Counted from the first letter of the stretch, positions 9,681 through 18,010 are shown. The stretch: DNA of 64,000 nucleotides from JBOFZL01 sp051655155 (GCA_051655155.1 JBOFZL010000026.1:1-64000); one strand, 5' to 3'. The notes: a model not told the origin generated them from the sequence alone. Made by a program: numbers and translations.

Positions 9681-11021
9681 ATGAAAAAGTTTAGTTTATT
9701 TTTATTCTTGGTTTTATTTATTTTGGTTTTAGGAGGATGTAGTGAGCAGGAAGCTTCAGACACAACAGCGACTTATGAAAAAATCAGTACAGAGGATGTT
9801 GCAAAGTATATATCTAATAAGGATTGGGTAATTGTGGATGCAAGGCAAAATGATGCTTTTAACGGCTGGGCTTTAGATGGGGTTTCTCGTGGGGGTCATA
9901 TTGAAGGAGCTGTTGACTTTTCTGGAAATTGGTTGAATGTAGATAATAAGGAGTCAGAAGCTATATTATCGGAGGCACTTAATGTTAAGGGTATTTTGCC
10001 AGAGAAAAATATTATAGTTTATGATGTAAATGGAAGCGATGGGCAAAGGGTAATAGAATATTTGGCTAAGAAGGGTTACAAAAATTTATATTCTTATGAT
10101 CTAAAGGAGTGGGTTAAGGATGATAAACTTCCTTTAGTAAAGTTTGAAGGCTATAAGTATATAGTGCCAGCAGTGGTTGTAAATGATATTCTTGATGGGA
10201 AGAAGCCTGAAACTTTTGAAAATGCTAAGAATATTAAGATGGTAGAAGCCAGTTGGGGAGAGGAAACGGAGTCTTATTTAAAGGGACATATTCCTACGGC
10301 TATTCATATAAATACAGATTCTATTGAACCTCCACCAGCGTGGATGCTTGCTGATGATAAGACTTTGTTATCTGTATTACTAGAAAAAGGTATATCTGCA
10401 GAGGATACAGTTATTGTAAGTAGTCAAAGTCAAATTGCTTCTTATAGGGTGGCTTTGGTTTTAAGGTATGCAGGGGTAAAGGATGTAAGGGTGCTTAATG
10501 GTGGCACAAATGCTTACGTTAGTGCAGGTTATAAGTTAGATACAGATAGTGTAATGCCTAAGGCTATAACTGATTTTGGGGGAACTTTCCCTGGTAATCC
10601 TGATATAATTGAAACTATTCCTGAGGTAAAAGAAAAGTTAAAGAATCCTGATTTTACTTTGGTGGATAACAGAACTTGGGATGAATATATTGGAAAAATT
10701 TCGGGTTATAGCTATCATGATAAGATGGGAAGGATTGAGGGCGCTAAGTTTGGTTATGCAGGTAAGGGAGATTCTAGCTCTTTGGATTATTATAGAAATA
10801 TAGATGGTACTATGAGAAATCCTAAGGAGATTGAGGATATGTGGAAGGCTAATGGTATTGATTCTTCTAAGCACTTAATATTTATGTGTGGTAGTGGTTG
10901 GAGAGCAGCAGAGGTTCTTTATTATGCAAATGTTGCAGGGCTTGATAAGGTATCCCTATATAGTGATGGATGGATAGGCTGGTCTAATGCGAATCTTCCT
11001 TCTGTAACAGGAGAGCCTTAG
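9681..11021 (+). CDS. Three-domain rhodanese lipoprotein
   Basis: An exported lipoprotein: the signal MKKFSLFLFLVLFILVLGGC ends in a lipobox with the lipidated cysteine at residue 20. Three rhodanese-like domains follow (about 35-150, 165-290 and 305-440). Only the third has a catalytic cysteine (C403 in the loop CGSGWR); the equivalent loops in the first and second domains carry D (YDVNGSDG) and S (VSSQSQIA). This layout, three domains with one active C-terminal site, recalls E. coli YnjE. It is expected to handle sulfur at the outer face of the membrane. A good GGAGG site precedes ATG, and the next gene starts one base after its stop. The natural sulfur donor is not known. Confidence 0.88.
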   Translation: MKKFSLFLFLVLFILVLGGCSEQEASDTTATYEKISTEDVAKYISNKDWVIVDARQNDAFNGWALDGVSRGGHIEGAVDFSGNWLNVDNKESEAILSEALNVKGILPEKNIIVYDVNGSDGQRVIEYLAKKGYKNLYSYDLKEWVKDDKLPLVKFEGYKYIVPAVVVNDILDGKKPETFENAKNIKMVEASWGEETESYLKGHIPTAIHINTDSIEPPPAWMLADDKTLLSVLLEKGISAEDTVIVSSQSQIASYRVALVLRYAGVKDVRVLNGGTNAYVSAGYKLDTDSVMPKAITDFGGTFPGNPDIIETIPEVKEKLKNPDFTLVDNRTWDEYIGKISGYSYHDKMGRIEGAKFGYAGKGDSSSLDYYRNIDGTMRNPKEIEDMWKANGIDSSKHLIFMCGSGWRAAEVLYYANVAGLDKVSLYSDGWIGWSNANLPSVTGEP

Positions 11022-11022
11022 T

Positions 11023-11436
11023 TTGAGAAGATATATAAGTATATTTTGTTATTTTGTTAATACGGTGATAATTTTAAGTCTTTTTGTTTTACAGAGACTT
11101 ATAAACACTAAGGCAGGAGTTAATCATCATGTAATAGCAAGAAGAGAACAGTTGGCTAAGACAATATTTAATAATGATAATATCCATATTATTGTTTTGG
11201 GCACAAGTTTAGCTTTGGCCATTGCCTTAATTTGTTTAGCCATAGCGATAAAGAAAAAGAGAACTTACATTCATCATATACTAGGTTTAAATATAGTGAT
11301 AAGTGCTATATTCTATTTATTGCATTCTAAGATTTTTGAAAGTTTTGTAGGTTCGTACTATATATTGATGGGATTAGGTATAGTTGCTTTAATACAAACT
11401 GTAATTTGCATATTTAATTTTAAGAGAGATTATTAG
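11023..11436 (+). CDS. Small four-helix membrane protein, function unknown
   Basis: I do not recognise this 137-residue protein. It has four likely membrane segments (about residues 5-25, 48-72, 80-100 and 110-132) with short basic loops and no obvious catalytic motif. The proposed TTG start at 11023 follows the preceding stop by one base, and a GGAG sequence inside the end of that gene serves as ribosome site, so translation is probably coupled. Its place between two rhodanese lipoproteins suggests it supports their function at the membrane, but nothing in the sequence proves this. Confidence 0.7.
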   Translation: MRRYISIFCYFVNTVIILSLFVLQRLINTKAGVNHHVIARREQLAKTIFNNDNIHIIVLGTSLALAIALICLAIAIKKKRTYIHHILGLNIVISAIFYLLHSKIFESFVGSYYILMGLGIVALIQTVICIFNFKRDY

Positions 11437-11496
11437 GCTTATAAATCTTTTTTATAATATGTATAAGGAAAAGGAAAATATACAAGGTGAAAAGTG

Positions 11497-11505
11497 TGCT
11501 ATAAT
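11497..11505 (+). promoter_or_regulatory. Candidate extended -10 promoter before the second lipoprotein
   Basis: TGC-TATAAT at 11497-11505 forms an extended -10 element about 30 bases before the ATG at 11535. A -35 box is not convincing. It could provide extra transcription of the downstream half of the cluster. Confidence 0.35.
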
Positions 11506-11534
11506 AACTAAAAATACATTATTGGAGGATTTTT

Positions 11535-12476
11535 ATGAAAAAATTATTGAGTTTCTTTATGGTGAGCTTGCTTCTGTTAGCTGGCTGTCAAAAGACGCCA
11601 GAGGATAGTGCAAAGCCAACAGATACGAATAATACTGTTTCCACTGGCTTTGAGGGAAATTATGTGGTAAATGTGGATTATGTTAAAGCTCATATGGGGG
11701 ACAAGGACTTTTTAGCAGTGGATACAAGAGGTGAAAAAGCAGCTATGGAAGGAACCTTAGAGGGTGCTATTGCTGTGGCTTGGCAACAATTTGCTGATGT
11801 GTCTAATGGGAAACCGGGAGATGCTATGTGGGGAACGGTACTACCTGCTGACAAATTATCGGAAGCTTTAGCTGCAACAGGTATTTCTAAAGATAAAAAT
11901 ATAGTGCTATTTGCTGATTCTGTTAACGGTTGGGGAGAAGATGGTAGAATTCTTTGGATGCTTGCAATGGCAGGATATGAAAATGTTAAGGTACTTGATG
12001 GTGGGTTTGAGGCTATAGTAAAATCTGGATTAAGTATTAAGAAGGGTGAAGTAGCACCTTATGTTCCAGCTGATGTTAAGATAGAAGCTATGGATTATAA
12101 GACTAATATTGATACCGAAGAATTGGTTAAGAAGATTGCTGAAAATCCTGAGCTTAAAATTATTGATACTCGTAATGCTGATGAGTATCAAGGAGCTACA
12201 AAGTATGGAGAGGCTAAGGGTGGTCACATCCCTAAGGCTATAAATATCAATTTTACTGAATTTATGAATAATGGATATTTAAAGACTAATGATGAAATTG
12301 TTAAACTCCTTGAAGATAAAGGAATAAAAAAAGATGATGAGATTGTAACTTATTGTACTGCAGGAATAAGATCAGCTCATATGCAAAAGATATTAGAAAT
12401 GTGTGGTTTTACTAATGTAAGAAACTATGATGAGTCATATTATAGATGGTCTGCAACTAATGAGGTAGAAAAGTAG
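11535..12476 (+). CDS. Two-domain rhodanese lipoprotein (thiosulfate sulfurtransferase-like)
   Basis: A second exported lipoprotein with the signal MKKLLSFFMVSLLLLAGC and the lipidated cysteine at residue 18. It has the tandem rhodanese layout of SseA-type sulfurtransferases: an inactive N-terminal domain (about 45-165, with D128 where a cysteine would be) and an active C-terminal domain (about 195-307) with catalytic C274 in YCTAGIRS. The family moves sulfur from thiosulfate or mercaptopyruvate to an acceptor; which donor applies here is unknown. A clean TTGGAGG site precedes the ATG. The next gene begins one base after its stop, tying it to the TVP38-like membrane protein. Confidence 0.9.
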   Translation: MKKLLSFFMVSLLLLAGCQKTPEDSAKPTDTNNTVSTGFEGNYVVNVDYVKAHMGDKDFLAVDTRGEKAAMEGTLEGAIAVAWQQFADVSNGKPGDAMWGTVLPADKLSEALAATGISKDKNIVLFADSVNGWGEDGRILWMLAMAGYENVKVLDGGFEAIVKSGLSIKKGEVAPYVPADVKIEAMDYKTNIDTEELVKKIAENPELKIIDTRNADEYQGATKYGEAKGGHIPKAININFTEFMNNGYLKTNDEIVKLLEDKGIKKDDEIVTYCTAGIRSAHMQKILEMCGFTNVRNYDESYYRWSATNEVEK

Positions 12477-12477
12477 A

Positions 12478-13188
12478 ATGGAATTAAGCAAAAAAAAGAT
12501 TGGAAAGTATGGAGCATGGACTATATTGATTTTAACCATATTGGTATATGTATTCTACGAGCCATTTAACTCTTATATAAATCAGATATTTATGTTGTTC
12601 TCTTTAGATGTGGAAGTTATTAAGGGTTATATAAGGAGCTATGGACCATATGCTATGGTAATATCCTTTTTTCTAATGGTATTTCAGTCCATAGCTGCAC
12701 CACTACCAGCTTTCTTAATCACCTTTGCCAATGCAGCTATTTTTGGATGGTGGCAAGGGGCTATTCTTTCTTGGTCTAGTGCTATGGTAGGAGCTATACT
12801 GTGTTTTTATATTTCAAGAATATTAGGGCGTGATGTAGCAGAGAAGCTTGCAGGAAAAGGTATGATTAAAAGTGTAGACTCATTTTTTGAAAAGTATGGA
12901 AGCTATACTATACTTATCTGTAGACTTTTGCCTTTTGTATCTTTTGATATAGTTAGTTATGCAGCTGGACTTACAGGTATGGGGTTTGTAGCTTTCTTTG
13001 TTGCCACAGGTGTTGGACAATTGCCTGCAACAATAGTGTACTCCTATGTAGGAGGGATGCTTACAGGTACCAGTAGGACGTTTATAACAGGTCTTTTTAT
13101 CTTTTTTGGTCTTAGTATTTTAGGTTTGATGCTTAAGAAAATATTTGATGAAAAGAAGAATGTTAAAGAAAGGAAGCAAAATGGTTAA
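12478..13188 (+). CDS. TVP38/TMEM64 (VTT-domain) membrane protein
   Basis: A 236-residue integral membrane protein of the DedA-like VTT family. The conserved core is visible: FLMVFQSIAAPLPAFLITFANAAIFGWWQG, then GAILCFYISRILGRDVAEKL, and RLLPFVSFDIVSYAAGLTGM. VTT proteins are implicated in lipid scrambling or ion-coupled transport, but the substrate of this branch is unknown. The gene begins one base after the rhodanese lipoprotein and its end overlaps the next start by eight bases. Similar pairs of TVP38-type proteins with rhodaneses occur in E. coli (ydjX/ydjZ near ynjE), which supports a shared function. Confidence 0.88.
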   Translation: MELSKKKIGKYGAWTILILTILVYVFYEPFNSYINQIFMLFSLDVEVIKGYIRSYGPYAMVISFFLMVFQSIAAPLPAFLITFANAAIFGWWQGAILSWSSAMVGAILCFYISRILGRDVAEKLAGKGMIKSVDSFFEKYGSYTILICRLLPFVSFDIVSYAAGLTGMGFVAFFVATGVGQLPATIVYSYVGGMLTGTSRTFITGLFIFFGLSILGLMLKKIFDEKKNVKERKQNG

Positions 13189-13957
13189 TAAGAAAGCTTT
13201 ATTAATTGATATAAACCAAAGGCTTACATTTAGTAACTTTATGGCAAGGACACAAAGTAGCAGTCAGGTATTTTTACCTGGCTGTTCTTTAAATAGTTTT
13301 GGGGAAGAGATAGTTTTGGGATCTTTAGAGTTATTAAAAAAGGCAATTCCAAATATAAAATTAAGTTCTTACTGTTGTGGAAAACCCTCTACTCATATAA
13401 ATCAGGGAAGGGATTTTGAGGGAAGGTTCGATAAGCTTTATAGTTCTTTGGAAAGTAAGGGGGTAAGTAAGATAGTTACCGGTTGTCCAAATTGTTATAA
13501 GCTTTTAAGTAGTAAATTACAAGGTATAGAGGTAGTTTCAATTTGGAAGGTGCTGGATGAAGTTATTAAGCTTGGGGATATTAATTTAGAGGGGCAAAGG
13601 TTTATAGTGCATGATCCTTGTTCTACTAAAGATTTGGAGGAGGAACATAGTCATATAAGGAGTATATTAACTAAAATTAATGTGGATGTAGTGGAGTTTG
13701 AGTATTCGAAGAAAAGGACTATGTGTTGTGGTCAAAAAAATATGATGATGGTACTTGATAGGAATAAGGCAATGAAAATTTTGCAAAATAGGGTAGTGCA
13801 GTCAGGGGATTATAAGATAGTAAGTTATTGTGCTGCTTGTGTTAAGGCTTTTAGGAGTGTGGATAAGGAGGCTGTTCATCTTCTGGAGTTGATATTGGGT
13901 GTAAGTGGGGTTTATTCTTTGGAGAATAGGTTAAGGGTGGCAAGAAGTTTAAAATAA
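13181..13957 (+). CDS. Double-CCG-domain iron-sulfur protein (HdrB-like cysteine-rich protein)
   Basis: A 258-residue cytoplasmic protein with two cysteine-rich CCG domains, as in HdrB, GlpC and LutA. Each domain is complete: C (in PGCSLN), CCG (YCCGKP) and CPNC, then C (HDPCST), CCG (MCCGQK) and CAAC. Such domains bind special iron-sulfur clusters or zinc and act in disulfide or electron-transfer chemistry. I place the start at 13181 (MVNKKALL) because AAAGGAAG lies about 6 bases upstream; an in-frame ATG at 13145 lacks a good site and would overlap the previous gene by 44 bases. It closes the rhodanese-TVP38 operon. Its partner and substrate are not known. Confidence 0.85.
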   Translation: MVNKKALLIDINQRLTFSNFMARTQSSSQVFLPGCSLNSFGEEIVLGSLELLKKAIPNIKLSSYCCGKPSTHINQGRDFEGRFDKLYSSLESKGVSKIVTGCPNCYKLLSSKLQGIEVVSIWKVLDEVIKLGDINLEGQRFIVHDPCSTKDLEEEHSHIRSILTKINVDVVEFEYSKKRTMCCGQKNMMMVLDRNKAMKILQNRVVQSGDYKIVSYCAACVKAFRSVDKEAVHLLELILGVSGVYSLENRLRVARSLK

Positions 13958-13978
13958 AATTTACACATATTAAAAATA

Positions 13979-14010
13979 TTGACAAATATAATTACTTAGT
14001 TCATTATAAA
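13979..14010 (+). promoter_or_regulatory. Candidate promoter of the dipeptidase gene
   Basis: A perfect TTGACA at 13979-13984 is followed by an AT-rich stretch in which CATTAT at 14002-14007 gives a 17-base spacer and TATAAA at 14005-14010 a 20-base spacer. It lies about 30 bases before the ATG. Confidence 0.45.
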
Positions 14011-14039
14011 ATATATATGATAAAACTAAGGAGGCTGTT

Positions 14040-15398
14040 ATGTACAAAGAGCTTAATGAGAAAATATTAGAAATGAAAGAAGAAATTTTATCAGCGATTA
14101 AGGAAAATATTGCTTTTCCAAGTATAAAGGGAGAGCCAAGCAAGGATGCACCTTATGGCGTAGCTTGTAAGCAGGCTTTGGATAATGCTATTGAGATAGG
14201 CAGAAGACTGGGGTTTAAGGCAGTTAATATAGATAATAAGGTAGGTTATGTGGAGATTGGTGAAGGGGATGAGATGGTAGCTATCCTCGGACATTTGGAT
14301 GTAGTGCCTTTAGGAGATGGTTGGGAACATGATCCTTGGGGTGGGGAGATTGTTGATGGAAGAATGTATGGTAGAGGTACGGAAGATGATAAAGGACCAA
14401 CTATAGGAGCTTTTTTTGCACTTAAAGCTATTGAAGATTTGGGACTTAAAATTAATAAGAGAATTAGAGTAATATTTGGAACTGATGAAGAAAGTGGCTC
14501 GGACTGTGTGAAACATTATGTTGAATCAGGGCAAGAGATGCCGGTAATGGGATTTACTCCTGATGGGTGTTTCCCTATTATCTTTGCAGAAAAGGGATCT
14601 GTGGGCATAACTCTTAGAAAAAAACTTGTGGATAAGGGCAATATTGATGTTTTAGAACTTAAGGCCGGAGTAGCTAAGAATGTGGTAGCACCAAAGTGTC
14701 ATATGGTGATAAATATGGAGGAAGATAGTATTGATGGTGAAGGAATAACTTCAGTTGTAGAAAATTTAAAAACAACTATTGATGCTGTAGGAGTTTCTGC
14801 TCATGCAAGTACACCTCATCTAGGTAAAAATTCTATTTATATGACCTTTAATGCAATATCCCACTTAAATTTTGGTGGAGATTTCCAAAAAGTTTTAAAC
14901 TTTTTTAGAGAAAAGCTAAATAATGAAACTAATGGTAAAAGTTTAGGGGTGTTCTGCGAAGATAAGGTTTCAAAAGAACTTACGCTAAATGTAGGAATGA
15001 TAAATCTTGTGGAAGATGCTGTTGAATTTACTATAGATATACGAGTACCTGTTACCTGTAAGGTAGAGCCTGTTTTGGAAACTATTGAGAAAGTAGCAAA
15101 AGAATATGATTTAGAGTTAACTTCTTCAAGTTTAGTTCAACCACTTTATGTACCGGAAGATTCAGAGCTTATTCAAAAGCTTTCTAAGGTATATCACGTT
15201 CAAACAGGAGAAAAACCAGAGCTGTTAGCAATAGGTGGAGGAACTTATGCAAAGACCTTCCCTAATATGGTTGCCTTTGGACCTACCTTCCCTGGAGCGC
15301 CGGAAGTTATTCATCAACCAAATGAATATATAGAGATAGACGAGTTTATGAAAGCGATGCAGGTTATAGCAGCAGCCATATATGAGTTGGCACAATAA
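14040..15398 (+). CDS. pepV: M20 family dipeptidase (PepV-like)
   Basis: A zinc-dependent dipeptidase of the M20 family, PepV/Sapep branch, which splits Xaa-Xaa dipeptides in the cytoplasm. The metal-site motifs are in order: GHLDVVPLGDGWEHDP, GRGTEDDKGPTI, GTDEESGSDC and GFTPDGCFPI; a C-terminal GGGTYAKTFPNMVAFGP and VIHQPNEY region completes the active site. The lid domain in the middle includes VSAHASTPHLGKN. Length (452 aa) is close to PepV (about 470). The start has AAGGAGG six bases upstream. The gene is flanked by its own promoter and a terminator, so it is probably monocistronic. It fits an amino-acid- and peptide-fermenting lifestyle. Confidence 0.93.
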   Translation: MYKELNEKILEMKEEILSAIKENIAFPSIKGEPSKDAPYGVACKQALDNAIEIGRRLGFKAVNIDNKVGYVEIGEGDEMVAILGHLDVVPLGDGWEHDPWGGEIVDGRMYGRGTEDDKGPTIGAFFALKAIEDLGLKINKRIRVIFGTDEESGSDCVKHYVESGQEMPVMGFTPDGCFPIIFAEKGSVGITLRKKLVDKGNIDVLELKAGVAKNVVAPKCHMVINMEEDSIDGEGITSVVENLKTTIDAVGVSAHASTPHLGKNSIYMTFNAISHLNFGGDFQKVLNFFREKLNNETNGKSLGVFCEDKVSKELTLNVGMINLVEDAVEFTIDIRVPVTCKVEPVLETIEKVAKEYDLELTSSSLVQPLYVPEDSELIQKLSKVYHVQTGEKPELLAIGGGTYAKTFPNMVAFGPTFPGAPEVIHQPNEYIEIDEFMKAMQVIAAAIYELAQ

Positions 15399-15423
15399 AG
15401 TATAAAAAACCTAAAGTCAGAAA

Positions 15424-15454
15424 AAGAGCATTGGCTAAAACCAATGCTTCTTTT
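15424..15454 (+). terminator. Terminator after pepV
   Basis: An 8-bp stem (AGCATTGG / CCAATGCT) around a short AAAA-containing loop at about 15427-15448, followed by TTCTTTT. Confidence 0.8.
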
Positions 15455-15862
15455 AGGCTCAAAAGTATTTAGTTAGTTACACCTAAATACTTATCCACAA
15501 TTATTATTTTCTGTAACATCTTTGTAACTATGATTCTGTGGGGAAAAACAAATTTTAACAATGTAAGAGCCAGAGTTATCCACAATTATCCACAGGCTGT
15601 GAGCATAACTTGTGTACTTGCGAAAAGTTTAAAAATAATCCTTAAAAACAAGTATTTTCAATGAGTTCAAGAATGTGTACTTGAGAAAACAGGTGGGAAA
15701 ATCAGTGAAATTAAGGGGTGTACCAGTAAATAGTAATAAGTTACACACAAGTAAATGTGGATAAAGTATGAATAGAATATATATATTTAAAAGTTAGTTT
15801 AAATTTATGAGAAAATTTGTAATATAATGTGAAATAGACCTATAAAGAAAGAGGGATTATAA
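15455..15862. other. Non-coding region with a cluster of four perfect DnaA boxes
   Basis: The sequence TTATCCACA occurs at 15491-15499, 15576-15584 and 15586-15594, and its complement TGTGGATAA at 15756-15764. The middle two are ten bases apart, one helical turn, as in working DnaA sites. A near match TTACACACA is at 15741-15749. A 16-base direct repeat (TGTGTACTTGNGAAAA) occurs at 15611 and 15674. A very AT-rich tract runs from about 15768 to 15840, and TAGTAATAA at 15731-15739 resembles a DnaA-trio. A TATAAT at 15823-15828 may serve the following gene. No protein gene is seen. This could be an origin, a DnaA-titration site or a regulatory region. Confidence 0.65.
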
Positions 15863-16231
15863 TTGAGTTTGTTTTTAGAAATGGGAATAATAGTTTTGAT
15901 AAGTTTTGTTGGTGTAGTTTTAAATAAAACAGTAGGAATACCAATACCTGGTACTGTTTTGGCAATGATAATCTTTTATATTTTGTTAGAAACAAAAGTT
16001 ATAAAGGTAAATAGAATTGGTAAGGCCTGTGATTTTTTGAATAATAATATGGCTTTATTTTTTATACCTCTAAACGTGGGGTTATTGGTGAGCTACAAAG
16101 TATTTGCCCATAAGGCGGTGGCTGTGGTTTTGACTGTAATAATATCAACAGCAGTGGGGATAGTTTTTTCTTATGCAGGGGTGGTGCTTGTTAGTAAGTT
16201 TATTAAGGGAGGCGGAAATGGAATTGTTTAG
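15863..16231 (+). CDS. CidA/LrgA family holin-like protein
   Basis: A 122-residue membrane protein with four predicted helices and the family core IPIPGTVLAMIIFYILLETKVI followed by CDFLNNNMALFFIPLNVGLL. CidA/LrgA proteins are holin-like and, with LrgB/CidB, affect murein hydrolase activity or export of small metabolites such as pyruvate. The TTG start at 15863 follows AAAGAGGGATT and gives a normal family length; an ATG at 15881 would shorten the first helix. Its end overlaps the LrgB-like gene by 14 bases. CidA and LrgA cannot be told apart with confidence here, so no gene name is given. Confidence 0.87.
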   Translation: MSLFLEMGIIVLISFVGVVLNKTVGIPIPGTVLAMIIFYILLETKVIKVNRIGKACDFLNNNMALFFIPLNVGLLVSYKVFAHKAVAVVLTVIISTAVGIVFSYAGVVLVSKFIKGGGNGIV

Positions 16232-16904
16232 TAATCAATTTTTTGGAATGGGACTAACCTTAATTGTCTACGCTTTGGCTCAAAAACTAAGGAAAAGTTA
16301 TAAAAATCCTTTTTTAAATCCGGTGTTAACATCAACAGTAATAATTATAATTGTGTTGTTAATTATAAAAGTTCCTTATGAGGCTTATTTTAATGGAGGA
16401 AGTATAATAAGTTTTTTTGTTGGACCATCAACAGTGGCTTTAGCAATGCCTCTTTATAAAAATAGAAATCTTCTTATAGAAAATTTTGCATCTATAATTA
16501 CGGGTACTATATTTGGAGTTATAGGAACTTTAGGTAGTACACTTATTTTAGTAAAAATATTTGAACTAGGGGAGGAAATTAGTTTTTCAATTATGCCTCA
16601 TAGCGTTACCACAGCAATAGCTACAGAGTTGGCAGGTAGTTATAATGGAATTGAATCCTTGACGGTAGCATCAGTTATAATAACAGGAATAACAGGGGCT
16701 ATTATAGGGCCGATTATATTTAAGAGGTTTAATCTTAAAAATCCTATAGCTCAAGGAATATCTATGGGAACGGCCTCCCATGCAGTGGGAACTGCCAGAG
16801 CCTTAGAGATGGGGGAAAAACAAGGCTCTATGAGTTCTTTGGCAATAGTATTAGCAGGAATTATAACCACTATAGTGTTTCCGTTGTTTATGAGGTTTTT
16901 CTAA
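16218..16904 (+). CDS. lrgB: LrgB/CidB family membrane protein
   Basis: A 228-residue membrane protein with the LrgB signature: FLNPVLTSTVIIIIVL, FVGPSTVALAMPLYKNR, MPHSVTTAIATELAG and GTASHAVGTARALEMGE. It works with the CidA/LrgA protein just upstream. I set the start at 16218 because AAGGGAGGCGG lies directly upstream and the resulting protein matches family length; an upstream in-frame ATG would add 15 residues with no ribosome site. The two genes overlap by 14 bases, which is typical for this pair. A terminator follows at 16928. Confidence 0.93.
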   Translation: MELFSNQFFGMGLTLIVYALAQKLRKSYKNPFLNPVLTSTVIIIIVLLIIKVPYEAYFNGGSIISFFVGPSTVALAMPLYKNRNLLIENFASIITGTIFGVIGTLGSTLILVKIFELGEEISFSIMPHSVTTAIATELAGSYNGIESLTVASVIITGITGAIIGPIIFKRFNLKNPIAQGISMGTASHAVGTARALEMGEKQGSMSSLAIVLAGIITTIVFPLFMRFF

Positions 16905-16927
16905 GGTGAAGAGAATTAAAGATAGGT

Positions 16928-16962
16928 AAAAAAAGAGGCAACGTTGGTTGTGCCTCTTTTTT
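16928..16962. terminator. Bidirectional terminator between lrgB and holA
   Basis: AAAAAAGAGGCA and TGCCTCTTTTTT form a 12-bp stem around an 11-base loop, with A and T tracts on both flanks, between convergent genes. Confidence 0.88.
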
Positions 16963-16990
16963 AAATTTGCAAATAAATTTCCTTTAAAAC

Positions 16991-18010
16991 TTATTCTGTT
17001 ATTTTCATTATTGCTAGGTGTCCGATTACATTATCTGTCAAAAGACCTGTCTTGTATTTATAGTCTAAGGCATTAAGGTCATTTAGAAGTTTTATGGTAG
17101 ATTTTTTGCTAAATCGTTTCCCATTATTTACTATGTTTTTTACTCGATAAGGGTTTTCTTTTAACTCTTTAGCTATCATGTCAATACTCATTCCTTTTTC
17201 TCCTAGGAATTTACATTTCCCAAGAAGTCCAATACTGGAAGTCAACATACTGAATATCATTATAGGATGAGTTTGGGAGGCTATAAGTCCTTGATAAAGG
17301 CTTAGCGCTTTTGTTCTATCACCTCTAAGGCTGTTATCTATCAGGGCAAATATGTTAAAATCTTCTGTTTTTATTATCATTTCTTCTATGGATTCCTTTG
17401 TAAGTTTTCCACCGGAGTTCATAAAGCTACAAAGTTTGGATATTTCACTATTAGTTTCGCTTATGGTTTTCTCTGAGTCTTTGTTCAGGTATCCAGAGAT
17501 ATTAACATAGTATTCTGCTAAGGAGCGTTCAATAGTTTGTCCCTTTAGTTTTGCTTGTTCTATAATATGATTGGTAAGGTTTATATGGTCAAGTCGTTCT
17601 GACTCAAAAACTATAGCTACGGAAGATATACTCTTAAAAACCTTTGTACTCTTATCATTGGAAGAGGCTACTATTATAATTTTGATATCGCTACCAAGGG
17701 TCTTTAGGAAGTCAGGAAGGTCTTCTTTTTCTTCTTTTTTCCATATACATTCCTTACTTTCCTTGCAGCTAAAATTTTTGATTACCACCAACCTATGACT
17801 ATCCATAAGTGGCACAGTACTAAGTTTTAGTTGACTGGTATTGTAGTCGCAGTTACTAAGGTCTATTAAATCATAGTTAAAATCTCTAAAGCTTGGATCT
17901 AACTGTTCCTTGCCATAGTTTATAAAGCTTTCTATGAAGTAGCTTTCTTTTCCGTAAAGATAAAAAAATCTATTTTTGGGGTAAGCTTCTAATAGTTGTT
18001 TATAATTCAT
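16991..18010 (-). CDS. holA: DNA polymerase III delta subunit
   Basis: The delta subunit of the clamp loader, which opens the sliding clamp during replication. The N-terminal KNRFFYLYGKESYFIESF, the middle LSTVPLMDSHRLVVIKNF and the C-terminal ALDYKYKTGLLTD motifs are typical of Gram-positive HolA. I place the start at 18010 (MNYKQLLEAY), where AGGAG lies seven bases upstream; a start at 18040 is possible but has no good site. The 339-residue length is normal. The start overlaps the end of comEC by 11 bases, so the gene is the last in a minus-strand operon. comEC-holA adjacency is common in Firmicutes. Confidence 0.93.
   Translation of the reverse strand: MNYKQLLEAYPKNRFFYLYGKESYFIESFINYGKEQLDPSFRDFNYDLIDLSNCDYNTSQLKLSTVPLMDSHRLVVIKNFSCKESKECIWKKEEKEDLPDFLKTLGSDIKIIIVASSNDKSTKVFKSISSVAIVFESERLDHINLTNHIIEQAKLKGQTIERSLAEYYVNISGYLNKDSEKTISETNSEISKLCSFMNSGGKLTKESIEEMIIKTEDFNIFALIDNSLRGDRTKALSLYQGLIASQTHPIMIFSMLTSSIGLLGKCKFLGEKGMSIDMIAKELKENPYRVKNIVNNGKRFSKKSTIKLLNDLNALDYKYKTGLLTDNVIGHLAIMKITE

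Noticed and set aside
13145..13180. Upstream start for the CCG-domain protein
   Set aside because: It would overlap the TVP38 gene by 44 bases and has no ribosome site, while the ATG at 13181 has a good one.
15491..15764. Firm annotation of this region as oriC
   Set aside because: dnaA and dnaN are not adjacent, genes on the left run toward the cluster, and skew or replication data are not available, so it is reported only as a candidate.
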